Assembly (NCBI GenBank): GCA_007844125.1
Contig: CM017563.1
Coordinates: forward strand, 18,124,347 to 18,188,346
Direction: 5' to 3'
Origin: Sinonovacula constricta
Taxonomy: Eukaryota > Mollusca > Bivalvia > Cardiida > Solecurtidae
Length of the DNA stretch: 64,000 bases
A program made the translations under genes and the position numbers. The notes under the pieces were generated by a model that was not told the DNA's origin, did no database searches, and saw only the letters and a list, made by a program, of their open reading frames with translations. Shown here one piece after another: positions 1-10,489 of this stretch; the first letter of the stretch is position 1, and every line of letters begins with the position of its first letter.

Positions 1-179
1 TACTTTGTACGTGGTTTATTTATTTCATAATTTATATTTAAATAAAATTCCGCAGTTGCAAAGATTTTAATGTTACTTAGTTGCATACATATTTTGTTGC
101 AAATACTCTAATAAGGTTGTCATACTTAAGATGACTTGAGTACGCAGTTATCTTATAATTGCACATAAAAGCGTGAACG

Positions 180-469
180 TTAATTGGTGTTTGCCTACAG
201 ACATTATTGTGATGATACCATTAGCACTTAACTTGATTGATAATTAGTCAGTGTGATCTTGATTAATGTTTACCGACATAGACGTATGTAAAAATTAAAA
301 TTAATAAATTGGTCAGTGTGTGATTGTTAATTGATTTTTGCCTAGTCATTATTATGATGATAGCGTCAGCACTAATCTTGATTGATAATTAGTCACCATG
401 ATCTTAACTGATGCTTGTCGTCATAGACGTATATAAGTGCTTGCAATTAATAGACTAGTCAGTGATTCA
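180..469. repeat. Tandem duplication, two units of about 147 bp
   Basis: Two adjacent diverged copies start at 180 and 327. Both run through a TTATGATGATA-like segment, a TTGATTGATAATTAGTCA segment and a CATAGACGTAT segment. Nothing coding is visible in it. Confidence 0.8.
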
Positions 470-834
470 ATCTCGCATCGTACGCAATACAGTATGAAAA
501 GTCGACTAAGACGGCAACCAACTAATTGTATTTGTATGCATATTTTATAAAATATTATATATATATTATACACTATATAACAAATTAAATCAATTATAAA
601 CTTTACTTGACATCATTTTCCCCCTTCATTTAACGCGTGGAAAAGGTACACTTATATACGAAGTACTCGTAATGCATATGAAGCCGATGAAAACAAATAC
701 AAATTGATGTGAATTGTGTCGAAATAATTATAAATAAGTTAACAAGTATACACTTTTGCTTGACGTATACACTTATATACGACGGCGACATGTTACTGAT
801 CAAGGGCGAGCTGTTACCGATCAAAAGCGACCTG
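470..834. other. No gene seen; short direct repeats
   Basis: The segment is AT-rich. The phrase TACACTTATATACGA occurs twice, near 648 and 768. At its end three 21-bp units beginning TGTTAC start at 791, 812 and 833; they run into the 3' end of the SAP-like frame. Confidence 0.5.
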
Positions 835-1077
835 TTACCAGTTAAGGGAGGGTGAAGTGTTACTAATTCTTCTCGAGTTGGTCTCTCCTTTCAATTCATA
901 ATTGCCAGTAATATCTAGCTTGTAAACGCCGATAATTCGCTCGATTAGCTGATATTCCCTTCAGGATCCAGCCAAACGACGATTCGCCAGGTCCTTCTTT
1001 AAATCTGTTAGCTTGAAACGGTCTAATTCTTAGTTGTTTACACAAGCTTCGTTGATTTCTTTGTCCGTGTCCGCCAT
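835..1077 (-). pseudogene. SAP-domain-like ORF with two nonsense codons
   Basis: On the minus strand an ATG at 1077-1075 (context AAAGATGGCGGAC) opens an 81-codon frame that keeps protein-like character across two in-frame stops: TAA at 1032-1030 (codon 16) and TGA at 963-961 (codon 39). It ends at TAA 837-835. Between and after the stops the frame reads FKLTDLKKDLANRRLAGS, a stop, then REYQLIERI. This fits the helix-extended-helix pattern of SAP DNA-binding modules (L..FKL.DLKK.L..R.L.G...ELIERI). SAP modules occur in chromatin proteins and in the N-termini of several transposon proteins. No function can be assigned. It is most simply an old first exon or transposon ORF fragment. A family B fragment lies just upstream of its start. 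Confidence 0.55.
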
Positions 1078-1149
1078 CTTTTTTTCTTTACTTAGTCCCC
1101 AGAGGCTCGGTGACGAGTAGCCTCCCTTTGAATTCAAGGGAAGTAACCG

Positions 1150-1258
1150 AGTTATCGGACTGCCCAAATTGGATGATTTAAATTTGAAGCCACAAATTGA
1201 AGTTTACATGCATCAACTGTTGTGAGTTATCACCCGAGCTGCCATCTTTGTTTTTGGT
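1150..1258 (+). mobile_element. Family B fragment (helicase-exon repeat)
   Basis: The segment shares TTGGATGATTTAAATTTGAA and the following CCACAAATTGAAGT plus CGAGCTGCCATCTTTGTTTT phrases with the copies near 20.6, 28.1 and 52.3 kb. The frame reads DDLNLKPQIEV, the Q-motif-like part of the helicase exon. Both ends are missing. Confidence 0.6.
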
Positions 1259-2151
1259 ACAAAATAATTCAAAGCAAAATTTATGTGCCACAGAATTCTG
1301 ATCAAAATTCAAGCATCTGGTCCTTCAATAGCCCCGACATTAATACTAAAGAACTGATAAATGCAGGTTTAAACACTTTGAGATCATAACAAAGGTAATG
1401 TTGAAATTTTAATGTAAACATTATTCCACTGTCAACCTAAACCACCACTGCAGATATATGTACTGGTACTAGAACAATCATAGCATTTGTTCTTGTTTGT
1501 TGTTGTTGTTTGCCTTTTGTTGTTGTTGTTCTTTTCTTTTTATGTTTTCATATTTGCATTTCCTTAGTTTTGTCGACAAAAGAGGTTAAACTATCTATTT
1601 TTAAGCCACCGATATTTTAAAACTGCTCGGAAAGGACAAAACAATGTCCATGCTAGCACTGTCATGGTTTTAAATATTGGTCTTATAACCTTCTTAACTA
1701 TGACGTTTGAGGAAATTCAGGACGCTAAAAAAAGCATACGGCAGAATAGATTACACTCTGCGACAGATTAGTGGGATGCTGATTGGGCCACACCCTAAGG
1801 GAAATATACATTCTCGTGTACTTTTACAAACACCCAAATATAATTAAATTCAAATAACAACAATATCAAAATACTTAAAAAAATATATACATTTCCATAA
1901 GAAAAAATAATGCATGTTTTAATGCACACATCTGAGTGTTTACCTATAACTTTTTTCTGTTGTGCTACATTCATAATTAAATAAAACAAATTATATATAT
2001 CCTGATTATTTTACTAGCTGTATTTATTTTACTAGAGCCCAATTTTATTTTAATTTCTAAAGAGTATGTTATTTGTTTCACTGTCGATTTTTTACAAATT
2101 GTTTCCTTATGTTGTTAATGCTATTTTATATAAGTAACTGTTAATTTGTGC
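1259..2151. other. No gene seen
   Basis: AT-rich sequence with a short (GTT)n tract near 1498-1530. I see no long open frame or recognised repeat. Confidence 0.5.
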
Positions 2152-2160
2152 GACAATCGG

Positions 2161-2402
2161 TAGAGCGTCGGCTCCATGTACAGGAGGCCACGGGTTCGAC
2201 ATACCAAAGCCGTGAAAATAGTAGTAGTATAGCTCCCTTGCTAACGTTCAAGCAAATAAAAGGGTAGTTCCACGACTGGTTGGCCCGATGTCAGGATAAT
2301 GTGACTGGGTGTGGTGGCACTATATCTGCTTTAAGTGGACACCGTCTCCAGATAACTGAAATACTGTTGGTTGGACAATAAACCCAATAAACAAACAAAC
2401 AA
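2161..2402 (+). mobile_element. SINE-C copy
   Basis: A tRNA-like head (GGTAGAGCGTCGGCTCC, then a CGGGTTCGA B-box remnant) is followed by the SINE-C body (GGTAGTTCCACGACTGGTTG, TAATGTGACTGGGTGTGGT) and a tail ending AACCCAATAAACAAAC. TAATTTGTG flanks both ends (2152-2160 and 2403-2411), extending to 12 of 13 matches, so this is a target-site duplication. The middle of the usual body is deleted. The SINE sits in the 3' end of the candidate minus-strand gene next to it. Confidence 0.85.
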
Positions 2403-2709
2403 TAATTTGTGAGACACTAATTCCTGTCTTTGTTCTAGACTTTGTAAATGTAACCAGTTTGTTACCAGTTCCATAAAATTGTTCTTAAATGTTTCTATGT
2501 CTCTTCGTGCCAGTTCAGATTTGATTCTATAGCAGCAATCTTTAAACATGCGATAAGACAGGCCTACATCATCAATTATCATTCAGACTTCTAACTACCA
2601 ATTTTAGATTTTTGCTTTCTACACAATGCTTTATTAACAAACAATTTCTTGGATAGTAGTATAATAATGTATTACCTTTTCTGGATTCAATCATATCTTT
2701 GTCGCCCAT
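2403..2709 (-). CDS. Possible two-exon small gene, 3' end split by a SINE
   Basis: Candidate exon 1 is 2709-2676: ATGGGCGACAAAG... ending AGAAAAG before GTAATA. Candidate exon 2 starts at 2563 after an AG and continues in frame (phase 1): GLSYRMFKDCCYRIKSELAR, then further codons ending in RQELVSHK. The composition is protein-like and not repetitive. The frame runs straight into the 3' end of SINE-C. If the SINE and one target-site copy are ignored, the frame would reach a TAG a few codons later. I do not recognise the protein. Weak point: the proposed acceptor at 2565-2564 has almost no pyrimidine tract, so a single exon starting at the ATG 2582-2580 is the alternative. Confidence 0.3.
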
Positions 2710-2899
2710 TTAGTCCTGAATGTAAAAAAAGGTTAGATATGCAACACATCACACGTAATGCTTAAATATTTTGAACCATCTTCATTCTTGAAACAAATGT
2801 CAACAAACGGGGTTTACAAATGGCACACAAAGATGTTAAATTGAACTAAGATCATGAGACGCTTACGTTCATAGATGTGAACATATAGTCTCTTTCATT

Positions 2900-3170
2900 G
2901 ATTTCTCTTTTATTTGTATTGTATGCTGATTTGCTCATTGACCACTTACAGTGGTAATGAGTTTAATAAAGTTGAGTTGTGTTGGTTAAATTATCATTAG
3001 TGTTTTTTTCGAATTTCAACTACCGTGTATTTTCTCATTTGAAGGCCATTCATTTTGCCGACTGACCGTTCCAAGGCGGTAACTGATGGTTTTTCTTTGT
3101 GTGTGTTATGTCTCGTCTCTTTGTTTTTTGTCACATTTAGATTTACCTTGTTTGCCTTTGTCTACAGGTA
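2900..3170 (+). repeat. Probable 3' tail of another LINE family
   Basis: CTCATTGACCACT-TAC-AGTGGTAATGAG forms a near-perfect 12-bp hairpin and is followed by TTTAATAAAGTTGAGTTG. The segment TTGCCGACTGACCGTTCCAA at about 3058 recurs inverted at 50571-50605. A 3' hairpin followed by a short-repeat tail resembles L2/CR1-type LINE ends (inference). Confidence 0.35.
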
Positions 3171-3331
3171 GATAAACTTTAAATATCTGTGAAAAATTTT
3201 ATAGAACCTTTTCTTATTTACCTATAAGTAACAAGACTTCAATAAAATGCAGTAATTATTGACTTAAACATAAAAGGAAATACCAATAAATGAAATCATG
3301 CTTGCTGCTTACTTCCCGTTTCACGAATGTT

Positions 3332-3425
3332 TTAAAGGGACTTCGACAACTAGATTCGGCGTCGTGCGCCTGTCGGATCGTCACATTGTTAAACGCATGT
3401 AAAGTAGACCGCCATCCGGTTTCAG
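3332..3425 (+). repeat. Family G repeat, left copy
   Basis: It begins TTAAAGGGACTTCGACAAC and contains GATTCGGCGTCGT and CTGTCGGATCGTCA. An inverted homologue is at 9788-9870 on the far side of the LINE. The TTAAAGG start resembles termini of TTAA-targeting elements. Confidence 0.55.
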
Positions 3426-3520
3426 GTTTGAATCGAGCTTAACTCTTTTTATTTTCTTACTCAATACACACAATAACTTAGGTATTTTTCAAAATAAAAT
3501 TACCTTGCTATAAATAAATG

Positions 3521-3630
3521 CGTCAGTGTGTGTGTGCGTGTGTATGTGTGTGTGTGCGTGCATACGAGTGAATGTGCGTGCGAGCGTGTGTGTGTGCATG
3601 CGTCCGTGCGTGCGAGCATGTGTGTGTCAC
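3521..3630 (+). repeat. Imperfect (GT)n microsatellite
   Basis: GTGTGTGTGCGTGTGTATGT-type sequence with many interruptions. Confidence 0.9.
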
Positions 3631-4152
3631 AATTATTTATTGTTTTTTATTTACTGTTTCATTATTAGAAACTGCAGTAATCTCTCATTTCTAGTGACAA
3701 CAGATGGTGAGAGTCAAATGTTATTTATTTATCGTGTCTTGTAAAAGACATATGTTAATTTCTAATATCTACCGACAACTGAGTGTTCTTTTCATAAGAG
3801 AAAACTTCTTTCGATAAAAAACAACGTACTCACATGCTTTACTCTAACATACACCATAATAAAGAACATGAGCGCAGTTTTCACGTATTTCCTACATTTG
3901 AGTTTTTTTCTTTGTTATTTTGTTTTCTTTATTTTTATCGTCCTACATAGAAACTACCTAAACACACGCCCAATCACCCAAATAACCACCATCTTTACTT
4001 CAAACAATCATACATTTTAATAAGCATAGTAACGCACGCGTAAAGAATAAGTTTACAAAAGATAGTTTGATTGATCACGTGATGTCATGGCGGACAGGTT
4101 GATTATTCGTGCGCTGATGGTGAAATGGTGAAACAAATTATTTTTTTGGCTT

Positions 4153-4528
4153 AATGTGGATATCTGGATCTTTTTGGTGTGTCTAAAGAACTTTAAAACA
4201 CATGTGTAATACATTTGTGAAATTTCACTGGGAATTTATTGCAAATGAAGTAGTTTTTTTGGATATTTTATCTTGGTAACAAAGGATAACAAAGGAACAA
4301 AGGATTTTCCCGCGTCTTGAAAAGCAAAAGCTTTTGTAGCAAAATGTGGTTATTTGGATTATTTGTGTGTGTCTAAAGAACTTCAATAACACTTGTGTAA
4401 CACATTTATGAAATTTCACTGGAATTTATTGCGAATAAAATAGTTTTTTATATTTTGTCTTGACAACAAAAGATAACAAAGGAACAAAGGATTTTCCCGC
4501 GCCTTGAAAAAACAAAAGCTTTCCACCT
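4153..4528 (+). repeat. Tandem 5' UTR monomers of the LINE (about 190 bp, x2)
   Basis: Two copies, about 4153-4342 and 4343-4528. They share GTGTGTCTAAAGAACTT, TGAAATTTCACTGG, GGATAACAAAGGAACAAAGG and ATTTTCCCGCG. Repeated 5' UTR units carry the promoter in some L1 families (known); the same role here is inferred. Confidence 0.75.
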
Positions 4529-4596
4529 AAAGTGCCGAGTGTTTTTTTCGATGTTAATATCACAAGCGTTGTTCTTTATTATATTTCACAACTCTA

Positions 4597-5709
4597 ATGA
4601 CGAACAGAGGCAAAAACAAGAAGAAACGTAACCTCTCTTCCCCTGATGACTCTTCTGTGAACCCTGGTAAACGGCTGCAGGAGGGTGCCACCGGGTCCCT
4701 ATCCACCTCGACTTTATACGCCGATGCAGCGATGGCCTCTCCGGGGTCACAGACGTTTATCCCAGCTATGAACTTGGCGAGTTTGGGTCCATATAGTGCT
4801 TATCAGACCCCAGTGGGAGCCTTTTACAGCCCTGTTCCCACCCCGACACAGCCCCAGTCTGGTAGTTTTCAACATGCGTCAGGTCAGTCTCCCCAACTCC
4901 CTCAGTCCCAAGATAGCTTTGGCCAGATTCTCAACAGACTTAACTCACTTGATAAACGTCTTGAAAAGCTCGACTCTATTGAAAAGCAGCTGACCAACAT
5001 GAACTCTAAAATTTCTAACATAGATCTTCGGGTGTCGTCGCTTGAGTCGTCTTCTAAAGACATTTCCTCCCGATTAACTGAACTTGAAGCAACCCATGCA
5101 TTTGACACCAGTGTATCTGATGAAATTAGCAGAAAACAGGCTGACATCGACAAAACTTTAAAATTCGAACGAGATCGTTTATCCAAGCTTGAAAAAGAGC
5201 TGGCTGCTGCTAATTCCGTCCAGGAGGAAATCACTGATCTAAAGTCCAGATCTATGCGAAACAATCTCCTGTTCTTCGGCTTTCCGGAATGCTCGTCCGT
5301 TGAGGAGAGACGATCAGAGAACTGTGCACAAACTTTGTTCAATTTCTTTCGTGACACTCTACAGATTGTTAATCCATCTGACACTATCAAGATTGAGCGT
5401 GCTCATCGCATAGGCAGATACGATTACTCCAAGAAACGCCCGATTGTCGCAATGTTTAATCACTTTCCTGATAAACAGTTGATTAAACAGAAGTTCCGTG
5501 ACGTCGACAACCAGTCGTCGACTTCTGATCCCTCCCGTATCCGGTGCAGTGAACAATTTCCTCCTATCATACAGGAACGCCGGAAAAAAACTCATCCCAG
5601 CCATGATCAAGGCCAAGCAGGAAGGTCGGACGGCGTACCTGGCATACGACAAACTGTTTATCAATGGTGTAATGTACAATGTCAACAACATAAACTCTTC
5701 TGGATATAA
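4597..5709 (+). CDS. LINE ORF1 protein, frameshifted near the C-terminus
   Basis: The frame begins with a basic N-terminus (RGKNKKKR). A Pro/Gln/Ser-rich stretch covers about residues 60-105. A heptad-like coiled coil runs over about 108-215 (ILNRLNSLDKRLEKLDSIEK and onward). An RRM-like module covers about 220-300 (RNNLLFFGFPE, KIERAHRIG, RPIVAMFNHF). This order matches L1-type ORF1p, an RNA-binding trimeric chaperone that packages the element's RNA. At an A7 run (5584-5590) the frame slips: upstream reads QERRKK then THPSH, while the next frame reads KKLIPAMIKAKQEGRTAYLA, which looks like the true C-terminal domain and ends at TAG 5711-5713. One extra A explains this. The codon choice and ATG at 4597, with few upstream constraints, support the start. 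Confidence 0.8.
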   Translation: MTNRGKNKKKRNLSSPDDSSVNPGKRLQEGATGSLSTSTLYADAAMASPGSQTFIPAMNLASLGPYSAYQTPVGAFYSPVPTPTQPQSGSFQHASGQSPQLPQSQDSFGQILNRLNSLDKRLEKLDSIEKQLTNMNSKISNIDLRVSSLESSSKDISSRLTELEATHAFDTSVSDEISRKQADIDKTLKFERDRLSKLEKELAAANSVQEEITDLKSRSMRNNLLFFGFPECSSVEERRSENCAQTLFNFFRDTLQIVNPSDTIKIERAHRIGRYDYSKKRPIVAMFNHFPDKQLIKQKFRDVDNQSSTSDPSRIRCSEQFPPIIQERRKKTHPSHDQGQAGRSDGVPGIRQTVYQWCNVQCQQHKLFWI

Positions 5710-5713
5710 CTAG

Positions 5714-8700
5714 GACAATGAAAGAAAACAGTTAAGTTTTCTATTTTGGAATATCCAGGGTATTAAAAACAAATTGAATGACTCTGATTTTTTGCATTTT
5801 ATCTCTGATTTTGACATTTTGTTATTTACTGAAACATGGCACTGTAAAACAACAAATATTTACATCGAAGGGTATGATTATTATAGCTGTCCTCGCCCAA
5901 ATTTCTCCCGAAATGCTAAACGTTCTAGTGGCGGTGTCATTGTTTATTTTAAAACTGACTACAACAAATATGTGAAACTAATAGAAACAAATAGCAATGG
6001 TTATATATGGTTTAAAATAAGTAAAGAAATACTGCTTAACTCACAAGATGCATATCTCTGTACGTGTTATATTCCTCCTGAAGACTCAAATGTTTATAAA
6101 AATGTTAAGTCAACACTGCACGAATTCTGCTTTTTTGATCAGTTGTGTATTGATATACGAAAATACAGCAACCGTGGTAATATTTACCTAACGGGCGATT
6201 TTAATGCACGCACGGGTGAGCACCAAGACTACGTTCCTAATATACGTTTAAACTGTTTTGTTAGTACACCTGACGCAGATGTCCTACCATGTAACTTACC
6301 TGCACGCAAAAATCATGATAAGCTTTGTAACAACTTCGGTTTAAAATTGTTAACTCTGTGTAAAGAAAATAAGCTATCCATTTTGAACGGTCGGTTAGAA
6401 AATGGTCATTTTACATATCATGGTGTACATAGAAATAAGCCTGTGGCTAGCACTGTTGATTATTTGATTTGTAATACGGATAATTACGAATCAGTTGGAA
6501 ATTTGTGTGTGTGTGATATTTCTGACTTTTCAGACCATTGTTGTATTGTATTTTCGCTGAATGTAAATAAAGCTGATGCTTCTTGCAATAACCCATTTGT
6601 ACAGGAGAAAATTATTTGGGATACCTTGCACAACGATGTATTCCATGCAAATCTTTTTGCTAAAGCTGATGATTTTAATCTTTTAAATGATAAGTTATTG
6701 TCTGGTGATATTAACATAAATGAATGCATGGATGGCTTTTCGTCACTTATGCATGATATTTCCTTTAAAACATTTGCCAAATCAATATCTCACAAGTCTA
6801 ATAAATCAAAACATTTTAAACCTCCTTGGCTTAACAATGAGTGTAAATTAGCAAAAAATGCCTTCTATGATGCTAAAAGACTATTTAATTGTGCCAATAC
6901 AGATGAAAATAAGTTAAAACTTCTCCATGCTCGTAATAACTTGTGCTATGCCAAAAGGCGGGCTAAACGATTATTTTTCAATAAAGAAAAGTCTAGATTA
7001 GCACACATTAGTAAATCATCGCCTCGAGAGTTTTGGAAATATATCAAAAGATTTAATAATAAAATACCAAAAACCAACTGTGATGTTGATAATAATGACT
7101 TATTTAATTACTTTGCCAAAGTATCCAACATTAAAGAGGGTCAGTTTAATCCCTCCGATCATGGTGATATTAACAATGATGATGTATCTGTAGAAGAACT
7201 TGATTGTGATATTAGTGTTGAAGAAGTTAAGAAAACTATTCGTTCTTTATCTCGATACAAAGCTTGTGATTATGAGAACAATGTTGCTGACTTTTTTATA
7301 GATGCTTGTGAATTTATCTCACCTTTGTTATGTTCTATATTTAACAATATGTTTACAAATTGTGTTTACCCATCTTCGTGGTCTAAAGGTGTCATAGTTC
7401 CGATATATAAAAAGGGTGATAAATCTGATCCAGCCAATTATAGAGGCATTACATTAATCAATGTCACAGCAAAAGTATTTTCACTTATACTTAGAAATAG
7501 AATAAACAAGTGGTGTGAGTCAAATAGTGTGTTCTACGATGGTCAGTTTGGCTTTCGTGATAGTCATTCTACTGCTGATGCTGTCTTCTTACTTCATGCT
7601 ATTATCCAAAAGGTTCTTGACAAGAAGTCAAAGCTATGGTGTGTCTTTGTCGACTACCAAAGAGCATTTGATTCGGTTAATCGAGATGCTTTATGGCTTA
7701 AACTCGTGAAGTCTGGCATCAGTTGTAAAATGACTAACATGATCAAACTTATTTATAATGATGTCCAGTCTTGTGTTAAATTGTTGTCTTCTTCTGGTGT
7801 TGATTACTCTGAATTTTTTAATGTCACAGTAGGTTTAAAACAAGGGGAGCCACTCTCTCCTCTTTTATTTATTCTGTTTATTAATGATATATATAATTCT
7901 CTTGATACTGATCAACTTACCACCAAAGATGTTGAACTTTTGTCTATGTATATGTTGTTATTTGCCGATGACATTGCTCTGTTTACTACTGATCATGTTA
8001 GTCTACAAGCACAATTGAACTTATTGTATGAATATTCACTTAAGTGGGGTCTGAAAATTAATGTAGACAAAACTAAAGTGTGTGTCTTTGAGAAGAGAAA
8101 GACTGTTAGAAACATTTATTTTCATATTAACAATGAACTTGTTGAGTTGGTAGATAACTTTACATATTTAGGTGTAAACTTTAATTTTAATGGTAATTTA
8201 TCTAGTGCAGTAAAGGTCTTGCATGATCAAGCTCTAAGTGCCTAGCATAGTTTACTTGTTCTTTTTGATAAGATATCACTTGATGTAAAAACTAAGTTAT
8301 CCTTATTTGATTCCATGGTTGTACCGATTTTACTGTATGGATCTGAAGTGTGGGGTGTATACAACTATAAAGATGTAGATAAACTCCACATTAGATTCCT
8401 TAAGTCATTATTAGGTGTCAAAAAACAAACCCCAAATTCCGCTGTATATGGCGAATTTGGTAGATTTCCTTTATCTGTTATCTGTAAACTCAGATCCCTT
8501 AAGTTCTGGGTAAAAATTATGAAAAACAATAGTTCACCCTTGTATAGAATGTACTGCGACCAAGTTAATAATATAAGTGGGCCATGCTGGGCCAAACGCA
8601 TAAATTTATTGTTAGACCATCTAGGATGTAGAAATTATAGAACTTACTTTGATGCCAATGTCAACTATTATCCTATGTTAAAACAGAGACTATGTGATCA

Positions 8701-9130
8701 GTATATCCAAGAATGGAATGCTTGTATTAATAACTTACCAAAATTAGCTTTGTATTGTAGATTTAAAAAGACATTCGAATTAGAGAAATACATTGTTTCT
8801 GTTTACAATTATGATCTTAGAAGACATATAAGTTGTTTTAGACTATCTTCACACAAATTAGAAATAGAGACTGGTAGATATAATGGTGTTACAAGAGAAA
8901 ATCGAATATGTAAAGGTTGTACATCTAATATGATTGAAAGTGAATTTCACTTCCTTTTATGTTGCACTATGTACCAAGATCTACGAAAAAAATATTTAGG
9001 AAATACATCTTGGCCAACGATTAATATGTTTGAATGTCTAATGTCAACAAAATCTAGTAAGAAATTGTTAAATATTGCAAAATTTATAAAAGAAGCCAAT
9101 GTTCTTAGAAGTAATTCCCTGGTTAGTTAA
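5714..9130 (+). CDS. LINE ORF2: endonuclease and reverse transcriptase, one internal stop
   Basis: The frame opens directly after TAG 5711-5713 and reads FLFWNIQGIKNKL, the start of an APE-type endonuclease. Endonuclease landmarks follow: TETW, GDFNART (6194-), and SDH (about 6530). Reverse transcriptase landmarks: KGVIVPIYKKGDKSDPANYR, GFRDSHSTADAVF, VDYQRAFDSVN (motif A), LKQGEPLSPLLF (motif B), LLFADDIALF (catalytic FADD, 7961-7972) and FTYLGVNF (thumb). An in-frame TAG at 8243-8245 interrupts the frame, which then continues unchanged (ILLYGSEVWG) to TAA 9128-9130. The C-terminus has CKGC and HFLLCC, a zinc-knuckle-like pair seen in many animal LINEs. No RNase H domain is evident. No ATG in frame precedes the endonuclease; an out-of-frame ATG lies at 5718-5720, so initiation is unclear. 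Confidence 0.85.
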
Positions 9131-9312
9131 CTGTTTTCTCTTTTGTCAATCAATTGGTTTACAATGTCTATAATGTATACTCGTATATGATTTCTAATTA
9201 TATTTTGCATTGTTTGTAAACCTGTTTGCCATGACAACTGTTTGTAAATTTTGTATATGGTCAAAGGCGTAGCTAATGCCGATTACCAATAAACTTTGAA
9301 CTTGAACTTGAT

Positions 9313-9787
9313 GTTTTACTTACAACAAGATGTCGAATGTTGATTGGATCCAAAATAATATGTATTGCTAAAGGGTTAATTGATTTATTTTTTCCAGTCT
9401 TCTGTGCCACGTACTTCCTGTTGTAAATAATTTTGTACCAATCGCATGTTGTATTTAACTAAGATGCTATGGTGTTTAAATGAAATACCTTAGTTGAAAT
9501 AATTTTGACTCCGCAATTCAGTTTTTTAAATATGCTACTATTTCTTATTTTCATATTAGGTCATCTCTTCTTGTCTAAGTTTTAAAACTACAAACCTTGC
9601 ATACAACGAAATTGGAAATAGCAAGTCTTTAAAATATATTATTTCAATAATTCTAAGAACTTTCGGATTATTTACTGAATGGCACATTCATGTTGAAATG
9701 CTGAATATCCCTGCTTTAATAATAAATACAAAGCGCGTTTAACTGGTTCTACCAAGCCGGCGCTGACGATGTCACAGTTCCGCCCAA
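9313..9787. other. No gene seen
   Basis: AT-rich flank of the LINE. A pyrimidine tract ending TTTTTTCCAG near 9398 is followed only by a short open frame. Confidence 0.4.
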
Positions 9788-9870
9788 CCATCCGGAAGGT
9801 GGTCTAAGTTATATGCTTTTAACAATTTGACGATCCGACAGGTATACGACGCCGAATCTGTGGTCGATAG
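9788..9870 (-). repeat. Family G repeat, right copy
   Basis: The reverse complement matches 3340-3421 over CAGATTCGGCGTCGTA, CTGTCGGATCGTCAAATTGT and GACCACCTTCCGGA. The end that would carry TTAAAGG is diverged. Confidence 0.5.
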
Positions 9871-10489
9871 GTGTGGAAATTGAGTACATTAACTAAAACA
9901 ATAATATTTAGATTGGATTCTAAGCTGCAACCATGGATGAAATGAAATTGGAAAGCTAACCCACTACGGTAGGGTTTTGGGGAGCAATATTCTCAAAATC
10001 ATATTATTTTTGAGAGTGAGAGATCCATTCTTTCTTCCACTTCTTAAAGGTAATAGTCAAAACCAGTTAGAAACGTCCCAGATTATAAATTTTTATCATT
10101 TTTAAAACTATAACATGCAATTTATGTTTCCTTTGGTGGTGATAATATTATGTTAGTATCCTATTATATCACACTTTGCTCCCTAATGATATACGAATCT
10201 TACAAGCAGTTTGTTTACTATCAGATAAGTCAGCATGACATACATTTTACATCCTGTATTTTGAATACCGTGTCCTAATTAGCAATTTTACGCCAGGGAG
10301 CATTTATCTACAACGCACGCACCTGTCGTAAACGCTTCTAGACAAAAAAAAGAAACAACTTGTTGTTATATCTTGTTTGTTAGTTGTAGATATGACAAGT
10401 GTGTTGTTGTGTTTGTTAATTGAATATTCGAACAAGTCATTTTTGTCCACGTTACTAGTCCGGGACTAGTCATTGAAAAGAACAAGAAT

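Larger units (their letters stand above)
4085..9312 (+). mobile_element. Non-LTR retrotransposon (LINE), nearly full length
   Basis: In order: a 5' UTR with a tandem duplication; ORF1 (coiled coil plus RRM-like module); ORF2 (endonuclease, reverse transcriptase, C-terminal CCHC-like motif); a short 3' UTR; and a tail of TTGAAC repeats after AATAAACTTTGAACTTGAAC. Before the tail, GGCGTAGCTAATGCC can form a small hairpin. The 3' hairpin plus short tandem tail suggests an L2/CR1-like mode of priming, but the clade cannot be fixed by eye. The 5' boundary is uncertain and no target-site duplication was found. One frameshift in ORF1 and one nonsense codon in ORF2 make this copy inactive, though otherwise well preserved, so the family is probably young. 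Confidence 0.85.

Noticed and set aside
4902..5691. Minus-strand frames opposite ORF1
   Set aside because: Shadows of the LINE ORF1; no independent motif.
5714..9130. Viral or LTR-retroelement polymerase
   Set aside because: APE endonuclease before the RT, no protease, RNase H, integrase or LTRs; this is a non-LTR element.
10452..10474. Short palindrome ACTAGTCCGGGACTAGT
   Set aside because: Isolated, no repeat copies seen, no context.
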